Assembly: GCA_026545225.1 (NCBI GenBank)
Contig: CM048845.1
Span: 64,421,033 to 64,485,032, forward strand
Direction: 5' to 3'
Source: Cornus controversa
Taxonomy: Eukaryota > Streptophyta > Magnoliopsida > Cornales > Cornaceae
Length of the DNA stretch: 64,000 nt
The position numbers were made by a program, and so were the translations under genes. Below, one piece after another: positions 10,732 to 21,685 of this stretch (position 1 is its first letter; each line of letters begins with the position of its first letter). Below the pieces are notes generated by a model. It ran no database searches. It was not told the origin of the DNA and saw only the letters and a program-made list of their open reading frames with translations.

Positions 10732-13700
10732 ATGGCGGAGGAAGAGGTTGTGGTCGCCGCGAGCCCTGCGCCGTCCGATCACAAGCGGAAGCTGGAAGAT
10801 TTGGAACCCCAAGAAACACCCGAGATGGTTGATGACTTGAACTCGAACCAGAAACCGAACTCGGTTTCGGACTCGGTCAAGAAAACTGATGAAGATGAAG
10901 ATGAAGATGAGGATGAAGATGAGGATGAGGAGGAGGAGGAGGAGGAGGAGGCTGTTACTGATGGTCCTCCGGAGGCGAAACGACCTCGTTCGGATACTTT
11001 AGGTATTTTTCGATCTCTCCTTCCTTTGTCATTTGCGTGGAACGCTTTCTTTGTTAAGAGGTTTCAGCATTGTTGATGCTTCGGTGGGTTTTCATATATA
11101 TATATATATATATCTATATACAAAAACACAAAGTTATACACAAACCCATCCATATAGAGAGAGACCTGAAAGAAATAGTTGGAATAAACTATTCTTGAGA
11201 ATAAACAAATACCTGACCCTGATTGAACTCATATAAGTAGTTGATTTTCCTCCTATCCCGTGCTATGCTTGTTTTGTTCTGGTTTAGTGAAAAAGAAAGA
11301 AAGAAAGACACTGTAAGGGAAATCTTTTCTTTTCTCTTCTCTTGTTTGGTTATCATGAAAACTCGGAAGGAAAAGAAATTATGAAAGGAAGTAAAGCAGC
11401 CATGCATTACACTGAGCTTAAATGTCCATGAATCCATTTACTCTGGACTCTGATTGTTTCTGGAGAAAGTAGTCGTTAAAATTTTACAATGAAATTATAA
11501 CTTTCATGCAAATCTTTATCGAGATTGAACAAATTTTTTTATCATGAAACTAGGGAACAAATAATCATGATATTCAGTTAGGTTCCGCATGGTGGGCAAC
11601 ACATTTCAGTTTGTGTACTCTCTCTCTCTCTCTCTTTCCTTCTCTTTTTTCTTTGTGTATATTTTTGAACCTGCTTTACGGCCGCACATTGACTGTATGG
11701 TAGGTGTCAGCTCACTTGATGTAAGATGTTGACAGTGTACATATATGCATGTGCATGTTGTATGTATTTTCTATATAAAATCTTACCTGAATTCTTGGTC
11801 TAATGATAAGTATTGGGTAATAATTCTTTTTTTTTTTTTTGACAATTGAGTGATAACAGCTACTGAGAATGGTTACCAAATGGAGAAGTTGGATGAGCTT
11901 AATAAAGAGGATAACCAGCAGTCAACTGTGGAGAATAATTCCCAGTCGGAGGATGCTCAACCAGTGGCCAATGAAGATCCAGAGACAGTGAAAAATGAAC
12001 AACCTTTGACTGAAGATAACCAGACAGAGGAAACTCAGCAACACACGGTTGAGAATCCTCAATTAGAAAATGCTGAGCAAGAAGCTTCTGGAGAGAAGCT
12101 TCAGGAACCTTGTGCCGAAGTTACCCAACAAGTTGATGCTTCTTCTGCAGATCAGCAACCCGAATCTGAAACGCAAACTGTATCACGCAAAATGGAGGTC
12201 CCTAATAATAAGGTGAATTAACTAAATCCCATCATTATCAAGTTGGATTCGTGTCTTGATGATGCAACCAAAAATTCTAATGGCTCATTAAGTGAAGAAA
12301 AAATATTTTTTCTGTATCACCTGCCAACATGAAAATTTTCTTTTTTAATCTATTTACTCACGAAAGTGGCTGTTTGAAGGGTGAAAAATGGCCTTTTTCT
12401 CCTTACTAAATGTACTTTACTTTAGATTAGTTGGAGTTTGTAGCTGACAGACAGTATGATGTAGCTAAGAGCACTTCTTGGAATAATGGATGAAAGGGTT
12501 AATTGTGTGGAAATTTGGTAGCAGTTTGATGTATCTAAGAGAGCTCCTTGGATTAATGGATGAAAGGGTTAATTGTGAAATGATGGTAAATTGTCTGGAA
12601 CTTTTAACATGGGGGCTAGAAAGACAAATAACACCAGATATAAATGTGAGTAAAATTATTTTCCCAGCAGACCAGCAACAAGGTTCCCAACTGCATGTAA
12701 ATTCTTTACGTTGTATGTTGTGTATCATGTATTGTAAAGTGCACCAAACATGCCTGTATACTCTTTGCAAGTTGGGCCCTCTTTTATGCAAGATGGGTCT
12801 GGAGTTCAGTGAGTTTTCTGTACTTAGTGAATGAAGTTGAAATTCTTCTCTTCATTTTTGGTTGGATTTTAAGCAAGCCCTGCTTTAGTGGGGTGCATTT
12901 ATCACCCAATGTATCACTATTTGTCTCTTTAGTATCTCGTTTGGCATCTTAAGTTCCTTTTTAATAAATCTATCAACTGTCTTTTTTGTTCCTAAATCTT
13001 AAACCAAAATAAGCACCCATTGACCATTGCTTTCATTCAGTAACCTTACTTCCCTTTGTATAATTTTTAAACCTTGCCCTTGTCGTTTAGCCTTACAATC
13101 TGTATAAAATCTAGGCTGTCATGGGATAGGGGAAGCTGCAATCACTTCATTCTTTGTGCTTTTTCTAGTATTTGAGTTTCTTATTTAATAGGATTGTCAA
13201 GGTCCTTTAATTACAAAAGCATTAACTAAAGCTTAGGATTGCCATGACCTCTTAACCCACTTTTTTTCTGTTTTAGGTTGGGCATGGAATTGGGGAAAAG
13301 AAAATCTAGGTGTCCTGCATCATTTTCATCACAATTTCAAGTTTTAAACTGGGCACTTTTCGTATACTGAGGCACATGATTATAAATAATGCTACTTCGT
13401 AGAATAGGATCAGTATTGTTGACTTGGAATTTTGAGGTAACGTTTGTATGTGAAGATATTTTATTGATGACAAGATCGTAATATAAAATTGACATCTGCT
13501 GAAATATTATAAATCATTAGAAGACAAAAATAAGGTAAATAACAACTGAAAAAAAGAAAAGAAGATTATAACTTAAAAACCTTTCAGGCTAGGGTTCTAT
13601 TTGGCAAGCCTGGGGATACTATTTACTATAAAAGGTGTTTGCTGACAGATCATTCTGCAAATTCTGGTGCAGGTCGGGGTTCTCATTGGAAAGGCTGGGG

Positions 13701-16700
13701 ATACTATTCGGCTTCTGCAATTCAATTCTGGTGCAAAGATTCAGATCACAAGGGATGCTGAAGCAGACCTGGGTTCTGCTACAAGGCCTGTTGAACTTAT
13801 TGGAACTTTGGATAACATAAACAAGGCTGAAAAACTGATAATGGAAGTTATAGCTGAGGTTGTGTTCTGATCTGGGGACTTAAACCACTTTTCTTTTACC
13901 ATCATTTCATTCTTTTATTCTATGATGGTTGACCCTTTTATAATGTATTTGTTTCCCCGTGTTATAGCTAAATCTATTATTTTGTAGGCCGATGCTGGGG
14001 GTTCCCCTTCCCTTGTGGCTAGGGGCTTCAGTACATCACAGTCTGCTGGAGCTGCAGAACAACTTCAAATACAAGTCCCAAATGAGAAGGTTACCATTTT
14101 ACACAAACTCTCTCTCCCCCCTCCCTTCCTCTCTCCCAACTAAACCTTGTTTGAACTTTCCTTCTATTCTAGGTTGGTTTAATTATAGGCAAAGGTGGGG
14201 AGACTATAAAAAACCTGCAGACGAGATCAGGTGCACGCATTCAGGTAGTTGATATCGTATGCCCTTGCTCTAAGATGTATGTGGAAATTAGTAACAGAAT
14301 TATCAAAAGTTATCGCCCAAACTTCTAGAATGTTAGCAGTACTAACGATTCCATTTTATTTAGTTAATACCACAACATCTTCCTGAGGGAGACAATTCTA
14401 AAGAAAGGACAGTACGGGTGACTGGTGATAAGAAGCAGATTGAGATAGCAAGAGAAATGATAAAGGATGTAATGAATCAGGTTTGTTTTGACCTTTTCCT
14501 TCTCTTTTGAATAAATTGCAGTAGGTGTCAAGTAGTTACTGCGACTCTTTCACACTGTAAAAACATATGTTGTTGAATTTAGCTCCTCTGAAATATTTAC
14601 ATCATTTCATTTTGCTACCATTCACCTTTCCTGTTGAATTGAAAGATTGAATGCATTTCTATGTATCTTACAATTCAGGAAATTATATGAAAGTTAATAT
14701 GAAATATGCTTCTTTATTGCCTGAAGGAAGTGTGCTTTTAATAATCCTTAGGGCCAGTTCTGATTTCTATGAATTACTCATGTTAACACATCTTTCTTGG
14801 TTGGCAATTTATTAGGGTACCTAAGGAAAAACTCTCTGTATAAAGCCGTTATTTTAAAAAGAAATTGTAACATCTCTAATTAAATTAGACAAGGGATAGT
14901 GTTGACAAGACAATCTTGCTCCTCTTGCTTTGTGTTGGCAGACTATCTTTTTCACCCTCCAAAATTTTGTTTATTCATAACTGATTTATTCTTCCCTTTG
15001 TAAAGTTAATGTGTTGACATTGTTATAGAAGGATATGGAAACTTTAGATTTAGAAAATCATGTACTGCTTGGAATTCCTGATAATGGTTAATATGATTAC
15101 CAGAAATTATCATTTTGTCTCCTAAATAGATATTGACCATATGTATCAATATTTCGTTCTGTTAAGTACCATGCAAACTACTACTCTGATTAGAGCTTTG
15201 CTTATGCAATTAAGATGATGCCATCTCCTAAGGTCTATAGTGTTACTGTAAGTTCAAGATCTTGTGATAAGAATTAGTGAGGTTGGAAAAATAATCAATT
15301 TTGATACTGTGATGTATATATATACATGTATAATTTTTATGATGCTAGATGTCAATTGGTTTGTGAAGTGAGATTCTAGCAACCGTTCATGTTACCAAAT
15401 TGCTAATCCATGACTTGTACAGACGATTGCATATATCCGTTATGGTTTCTGTATATCATGATGCTTAAACATGCCTTTACATCCGTCGAAGAAAAAAATA
15501 ATTCATTATTATAACGTGGAATGAGAGCTTGATTACTTGAATAATACGCATGAGAGTTCACAGTGTTGATGTATGATCCATGCCAAGGTCACTTGTTAGG
15601 AAGATCTTATCATCAAACTGAGATAGATGTCGGTTGCAATGATTTATTTATGTTGAAGGTGCCAATTTCGAATTGGTTGACTTTGAAAATGCAGATACAG
15701 CTACTGACTTTCTCATGGGTTCAGCATTGCCTTGGTGTAGCAATAGACATCCACTTTTCACTCTTACCAACGAAGAGAGGTATCAGGCATCAACTCTCGC
15801 CATTACAGGATATCAATATAGTTAACTTAGAAGAATAATATTAGTAAGACAATATTTTATTAACCATGGTGATTTTTAGCGTCCCTGTTCTATGCATGAG
15901 AAATGTTGGTCGAAAATGTCGTACCTGTTTAAGTCAAAATGTTTTAATCCTGACAGGATTTAGTTTCCCAAATTTGTTTTTAAATTTATTTTTGATTCTA
16001 TATTGTAATATTTGAAAATTCATGCCCTTCCATATGCATTGATGTGTTCATTGAAGTGTTTTGAAATAGTCATTCTGAACTAAACATCCTCTCAAGAATA
16101 TACCATATTATGATAATCTGCTACAATACCTTAGAGGAGTTGATGCTATATTGAAACATTTAGTTTCTTCCATTACCTATTTTTAAATTGTTGGCATCTG
16201 AAATACTGTTTGGTATTTTTGCGTCTGGTGCTCCTCGTTAGTTCTCTGTCCCTTCCTTCCTTCAATTTCAACTTCTGGATCATATGAAATATATATTTAT
16301 ATATATATGTGTATTATGTATGAGCATGCCTAAAGTATTCTTAGGTAGTAGAAGAAATATTAGAATCATTTTTGTTTCAAGTTTCATGAACTAATCATTG
16401 GCAGTTTAGTTGGTGTATCTTTTAAGGATGAATTGATAATGGTTCCCTGGGAAATAATGTTCTAGTAATTTGGCGGCCATTTACTTTTATTGAACCTTAA
16501 GATGGTACCCTTTTTAAATCTCTAGATAAAGTTAGTTGTGAAAGTTATGAGCAGTTGAAGTTGATCTGAGCTGAATTATAATCCTAGTGACTACTTAATT
16601 GATAAGTAACTGACAAACTGTAATTTTTTAATAAGTAACATGCATGCACCCGTGGCTGAACAGGATTCGAACCCTGCACCTCACCTGTTGAGGTGGCAGA

Positions 16701-18684
16701 TGCCAGTCAGGCTAACAGCTGCTGGTAATAATTAGTTTTTTTAATTGAATGGGAAACTTGATTATGCGGGTATCTTTGAAGAAGGTATGGAGTGTTCGTT
16801 GACGCTTCATAAATAGATGCAAGTTTAGCTATCCTTTACCCGCTTCCTTCTATCTGGAGGCTAGAAGAGAGAATTGAATGGAAGCATTAGTTGTTGGGTG
16901 AAGTTTTCTGAATCTTCAAAAGAAATGAAATATATGTATGTTGTAGAACTTTTGTATTTGTTACATTTTTTTGGTGGCTTATTTTATTTTGTATGGGTTA
17001 TTTTATTGAATGTGTAAGAACTGTATTACAAAGACTTGCACACGTGCGCGCACACATATCCTCACACCACAAATATCAAATGAGCTATTGATCTTTGGAA
17101 GCATTCTTTTATCTATCTCAATTAATATGATTGATTTATTTTAGTTCGCCATCTCTGGACTGGTTGATCAACTGTTGTGAGCATATATGTAATGTTTGTG
17201 TGGTATACTTCTTATAGCTTCAGTTTTTTTATATCATCTCCTGTTTCAACTACTACTATTCAATAGTTTTACACGTTTTATCTTGTCAATACAGCATTCT
17301 TCCCCATTTTTTTTTACATTTTCTTTTCAAATTTATTTTATGAATGAAATTGAAATTACAAGTCACTAATTTCTACTTCTCTGGGGTTTCCTTTAATTAG
17401 CCTGTAAGGCCGTCGCCTCTCTCTAGTGGTTATAATCATCAGGCCTTCCGTCCACGTGGACCTCCTGCTCCATCTCAATGGGGAATGCGTGGTCCTCATC
17501 CTTCTCAGCCAACGGGATATGATTATCAGCAACGAGGACCATACTCCTCACAGAATCCACAGTATCCACCAACATATGGTAACTATCCTCCACAACAACA
17601 GGCTCCAAGAAGCAGCTTCACTCCTGGTTGGGAGCAAAGGCCTCCAGCAACGATGCAGGGGCATCTGCAGAGTGGTGGTTATGATTACTATGGTGGACAA
17701 GGAGGCCATATGACTGATGCACCATCATCTGCGCCGCTGTCTAATCCCATTCACACTCATGCTTCTGGCCCTTCCCTTGCCCCTGCCATGGGCGCAGTCC
17801 CTGCCCAGGCAACTTACAATTATGGACAACAGCACGGTCCAAATTACGGTCAGCCAGCCCCTTATTCCCAAACTGCTCCTCCACAGGGCTATGGGCATGG
17901 ATACAGTGAAGCAAAGTATGAAAACCAGGCACCCGCACAGCATCTCTATGGTGGACATGGAGTTCCACAGCCGGGGACTTACTCACAAGGTGGTACTCAT
18001 CCAGGCTATGGTCCGCAGGAGCAGTATGGTAAGCCACCATCCTATGGCATGCCAGCACAGGGGCCGTCTTCACAAACTTATGGTCAGCCTAGGCCTAATC
18101 AACCAGGAGATATGCCTTATCAAGGCACGATTTCATCAACACAATCATATGGACAAATTGCGCCATCTCAACAGCCGTATCCTTATGCATCAAGTGGACC
18201 GATGCAACAAAGTTATCCTCCATATGGTTCTGCACCTGCTACTGATGGGTATAATCAGCAAGCACCTGCTGCAGCATCTGTCCCTGGTTATCCCCAGCAA
18301 GGCAGCCAGACTGGATATGGTCAGTCTGGTGGGCAGCAAGCTCCTGGTTATGGTCAAGTGGGACCAACTGGGGGTTACGGTCAATACCCATCTTCACAAA
18401 CAGGTTACAATGAACAAGCTGCTCCAAACAATGCCGGTTATGGATACCAAGGGCCAACAGATCCAGCTTATGGTGGTGGCTCAGTTTATGGTGCACCACC
18501 TACAGGGCAGCCAGGCTATGCTCAACCAGCTCCAACTCAGCCAGGCTATGATCAATCAGTTCCACAATCAGGTGGTCATGGAAGTGTGCCAGGGAGTATG
18601 CCTGTAGGTTACGGGAAAAGTTTGTCGCCACAGCCTGGTTATCCTCAGTATGACACAACTCAGATGTATGGTGCACATCGTTGA
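10732..18684 (+). CDS. KH-domain RNA-binding protein (FUBP-like), 7 exons
   Basis: Coding exons inferred from GT-AG borders and phase are 10732-11002, 11860-12212, 13673-13858, 13988-14089, 14173-14244, 14364-14480 and 17401-18684, giving 794 residues. The start has a good plant context (cttcATGGCGG). Residues 1-90 contain an Asp/Glu run at about 52-73 and a basic AKRPR motif, a possible nuclear signal. Residues 91-208 are Gln/Glu-rich. KH1 starts at MEVPNNKVGVLIGKAGDTI (GxxG at 214-217). KH2 starts at VPNEKVGLIIGKGGETI (GxxG at 310-313) and ends near MIKDVMNQ. Residues 368-794 are a low-complexity tail of repeated GYGQ, PGY and YGQP units, prion-like in composition. This matches plant FUBP-like KH proteins such as AT4G10070 and AT1G33680 (recalled). 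The likely role is binding single-stranded RNA or DNA in the nucleus; the target is unknown. It converges on the glucosylceramidase gene. Confidence 0.93.
12453..12578. repeat. Local 70-bp tandem duplication in KH-gene intron 2
   Basis: Two copies of agtatgatgtagctaagag and the following ggatgaaagggttaattgtg lie 70 bp apart (starting at 12453 and 12523) with a few substitutions. It falls in intron 2. I see no function. Confidence 0.8.
13588..13672 (+). pseudogene. Decayed duplicate of KH1 exon start with its own acceptor
   Basis: This 85-bp tail of intron 2 aligns to the start of exon 3. Here gggttctatttggcaagcc and tggggatactatt correspond to gggttctcattggaaaggc and tggggatactatt in the exon, and both end in attctggtgca. 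It is preceded by a good acceptor (aaaacctttcag ending at 13587). Translated in phase it gives RVLFGKPGDTI, a recognisable KH GxxG segment. The acceptor now predicted for exon 3 (tctggtgcag) lies in the duplicated exon sequence itself. Use of the upstream acceptor would add 85 nt, break the frame and end at a stop in exon 3. Confidence 0.8.
15647..15835 (+). other. Protein-like stretch of unknown origin inside intron 6
   Basis: One frame reads without stops through GANFELVDFENADTATDFL and later NRHPLFTLTNEERYQAS, ending at a TAA near 15823. Its composition looks like real protein, unlike the surrounding AT-rich intron. A second frame, 15563-15838, also stays open for 91 codons from an ATG. 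I do not recognise either. It could be a captured gene fragment or chance. Confidence 0.25.
16635..16726 (-). repeat. SINE-like fragment with tRNA-type B box
   Basis: On the minus strand the order is ttagcctgactgg (A-box-like), gaggtgcagg, then GGTTCGAATCC, a perfect pol III B box, followed by a short 3' body. This is the head of a tRNA-derived plant SINE. No clear A-tail or target duplication was found, so boundaries are approximate. It lies in KH-gene intron 6. Confidence 0.55.
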
Positions 18685-19625
18685 AAATTTTGATATTGTT
18701 ATCTGAGAGTTGGGACTCTAAATAGTTGCCCCCTTTGTAGCTTGCTTTCATAGTTCGTTTTTATTTTTTCCTATGGTTAATGGGAACTTATTGATCTGTT
18801 ATATACATTGTATGAGTACTTGTTATGAATCACTAGTTGCTATCCTCTTTTCTTGGTCGTCTGCTATGGTTGGAAGGAGCTAAATGCTTGTGATGGTATG
18901 ATATTGGATTGGGCATTTATCATGGATGGCAATGACTTTCTTGATAACTATGGCTTGAGTTGCATGGCAATGTGTTTCTTGGTAACTATTGTTCGAGTCG
19001 CAGGTGTGGTTTTGAAGACAATCTCAAAGACCAAATCATCACACGCTCTCTCTCTCCCCTTTTGTTTTTTCTAGTATTATTATTATTTTGACCAGAAAAA
19101 AAGACAATATTATTGATAAACATTGACAGTGAGAAAAGTCTGAATATAGGGAGCCTCCTGGAATTTCATTTTCCGAAAGAGTACACAAAATCGGGAATGG
19201 GACTGTAGCTGCAAGTGCACATTGCATATTTGGCCTTTGCATCACAAATATCTCAATTATGTTGTGTAGGTTAGTGAAATGTGCCTGGTGTAGTCCATGA
19301 TGAGTTGATGTTATAACTTCTTGATAGCTTTCCTTTCCTTCAATAACAAACAGAATTTTCCAGTTCTAGCAGGCAATGAGTAGATGCCAAAATCCTCGTT
19401 ACTTTTCAGATAAAATGCTCTATCTGAGAGGCAGCAGGAGTGTGGTGTATGAGGCTGATTTCAGGAGATAATGGCAAGGCATAATTGGTTTATTCTGAAA
19501 GTCACACTTGGGTTCGAGTTGTGGGAGTGCTGTGCAAATAATGTCAAAACGCTTAGTTTATATTCTAACACTCTTTCCAAGCACCCTCAGTTAATGGGAC
19601 CACACTGAAAGGTTGAATTGTGGGA
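18685..19625. other. 3' flank of the KH gene and intergenic DNA
   Basis: The first 100-200 bp are expected to be the KH transcript 3' UTR. No canonical AATAAA is obvious. The rest shows no coding region or repeat end that I can support. Confidence 0.4.
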
Positions 19626-19740
19626 CTGCTGTAACTCAGTGATACTTTTTTTACCTTCCGAACTAAAAAGTTGAAGGGTTCGAGTCCTTGCAGGGGTGTG
19701 AGTTTCTTGATAGATTTTTGTTTTTAAAAAAAAAAAATTA
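19626..19740 (+). repeat. tRNA-derived SINE-like element with A-tail
   Basis: A ctgtaactcagtgatac stretch resembles a tRNA A-box region. About 45 bp later comes GGGTTCGAGTCCTTG, a B-box match, then tgtgagtttcttgatag and a run of ten As. That is the order of a short plant SINE. It ends about 30 bp before the truncated copia LTR. Confidence 0.55.
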
Positions 19741-19770
19741 CTGGTGACCAAACATTGGGATTTCACGAAT

Positions 19771-21352
19771 AATTCTTGATGTGTTTTTTCAAATTATTTT
19801 GTGCTTATTTACTTGTCGTCACATCATAATATTTGGTGGTTCGTGATTGTAGGTTTTTTTCTCAACAAATTAGTATCAGAGCTTCAAGGTGCGCACAAGG
19901 TGTTTGATAAAAATCATGTCTAGATTTTTTCATCATAACACGGGTGTTGTTCGTCTTGGGCACGCACTTGTGACAATCATGACAGGTAATATTGCCACAC
20001 AGTACAAGATAGAGAGATTTGATGATAAGGGTAGCTTCACCCTATGGCAAGAGAGGGTGAAGGACATCCTAGTTCAATAACGCTTAGCGCTGACGTTGAA
20101 AGGGAAGGATGGAAAGTCGAAAAAAATGTCAGTTGATGATTGACAAGATATAGAGTTAAGGTGTGCCAACATTATTTAATTCTGTATTGGGGATGTTCTC
20201 ATAATTTACAAAGATGACACTCTTACTTAACATGAGTGATTTTTAAATTTACCCAAGTTACGGTGTAATCTAATTTCCTTGAACCAGTTGGACTCCATAG
20301 GTTACAAGTGCTCCATTGCAGGGGGAGTCATAAAGATCACCAGGGACTGCATGGTATTAATGTGAGAACAAAGTGGAGGTCTGTATTGTTTGGTGAGGAG
20401 TACTAATGACACTTAGATTTTGATTGTGGGTAGGAAACGGGGTGCACATAATAACAAGATCTTGAGACGTGTTTCGTTTGATTTATTGAAGACACGGGTT
20501 GTACGTTTTCAGACAGATGTGAGTGAGATGAAAGTTCCTTCTTGGAGAACGATTGCATCGAAGCCCCTTTCCAAAGTCACTTGATAGTGTTGACTTGCTA
20601 TACCTGCATGAATACATTGGCTGTGCGGATCAAAGGCGAGTATTGTTTCACACTTGATTCGGGTTATGTAACTGGAGTTTGAAAGGCCGATGGATCATTT
20701 GTGGATTTTCAGATGGGAGTCTCGTATATTGAAAACTTGTCAAATTTTTTTCCAAGGGGGAGATTTGTTAGGTTGACTCAAATTTCTATTGTGATTAGGT
20801 TTCCATTATAAAGTTGTCTTATTAAGTAATTTCTTAGTAGAAAAGTCTTGGTCTTAAGGAAGGAAAGTTCTTAGTTGGCAAGTTTGGGCTCTAAAGAATT
20901 GTAATCGTTATCCACCAAGGAATTGTGTTTTGAGCTCTATAAATAGTAACCTATGTTATAGGTTGAGACAAGTGAGGAGAGAAAAAATAATACTCATTGT
21001 ATTTGAGAGGTCACTCTTATTATTTTGAGAGGGCAACTCTTGTGTAGAGGTAATACTCTTATTGTTTTTTATAAGACACTTAGAGAAAAAAAATTTGTAT
21101 AGAATTTGTGATTTCTTTTTGAGTGAAATTGCGTATATAAGAGTTAAGGGTTGAGCGTACTCTTGATACAATCTTTCTACTTGTACTGTTACGATCTATA
21201 TAATAAAATCAAACTCTCTGTGAACGTACACTTAATTTGCTGAACCACATATAAATTCTTGACGCGTTCTTTCAAATTGCTTAGTGCTTGTTTACTTATC
21301 GTCACATCATAATATTTGGTGGTATGTGATTGGAGGCTTCTTTTTCTCAACA
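19771..21352 (+). mobile_element. Ty1-copia retrotransposon with most of pol deleted
   Basis: A 97-bp 3' stub of the 5' LTR (19771-19867, ending ctcaaca) is followed by TTAGTATCAGAGC at 19870-19882, a variant of the initiator-tRNA-Met primer site. Next comes a copia gag N-terminus with FDDKGSFTLWQERVKDILVQ, then stops. A GAG-pre-integrase segment follows at about 20286-20420 (LDSIGYKCSIAGGVIK). The polypurine tract caagggggagattt leads into a complete 587-bp 3' LTR (20766-21352), which begins TGTTAGG and has a TATA-like ctctataaatag at 20935. Integrase, reverse transcriptase and RNase H are missing. It sits between the two convergent host genes. Confidence 0.85.
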
Positions 21353-21685
21353 AGAACTCACGGCAAAGAGAGGCATGATGTGGACATGTTTACAAGACTT
21401 GGTTCTTCCTGCATAAATATATATATGAGAGAGAAACATAGAACACAGTTTTTGTATTAGAATTCAGACGCTGTCGAGAAGGTACTGAAAAGCATTTTTG
21501 TTCATGCCTTCTCTGGTTTATCTTAAAGTATTCATTTTGCGGTTCAAATACATGGATCCATATTAGACATCAATACAAGGGATAATGCACACATTATAAC
21601 TGAAGGATAGCAATACCAGCTTATAAATTATAAGGATCCAATGGACTTACAGGGAATATCACTAATAGTTCAAATGATCTAAACG

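Larger units (their letters stand above)
14481..17400 (+). other. KH-gene intron 6 (2.9 kb)
   Basis: This is the longest intron of the KH gene, bounded by a gtttgt donor and an aattag acceptor. It holds a SINE-like fragment on the minus strand near 16635-16725 and an unidentified protein-like stretch near 15560-15840. The remainder is AT-rich with no feature I can support. Confidence 0.7.

Noticed and set aside
10732-11076. 114-codon single-exon gene
   Set aside because: The reading beyond 11002 runs into an intron. The first 90 codons are exon 1 of the KH gene, and exon 2 continues in phase.
12465-12834. Two overlapping ORFs of 108 and 114 codons on opposite strands
   Set aside because: They lie in intron 2 over a local tandem duplication, show no protein motif, and have low-complexity composition.
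16650-16725. tRNA gene
   Set aside because: The A and B boxes are present, but cloverleaf arms do not pair and the B box is followed by non-tRNA sequence, which fits a SINE head.
17717-18607. Long plus-strand ORF of 296 codons overlapping the KH-gene last exon
   Set aside because: It is the +1 shadow of the repetitive GYGQ exon. The 399-codon frame matches plant KH proteins and splices in phase from exon 6. Minus-strand ORFs here are shadows of the same repeats.
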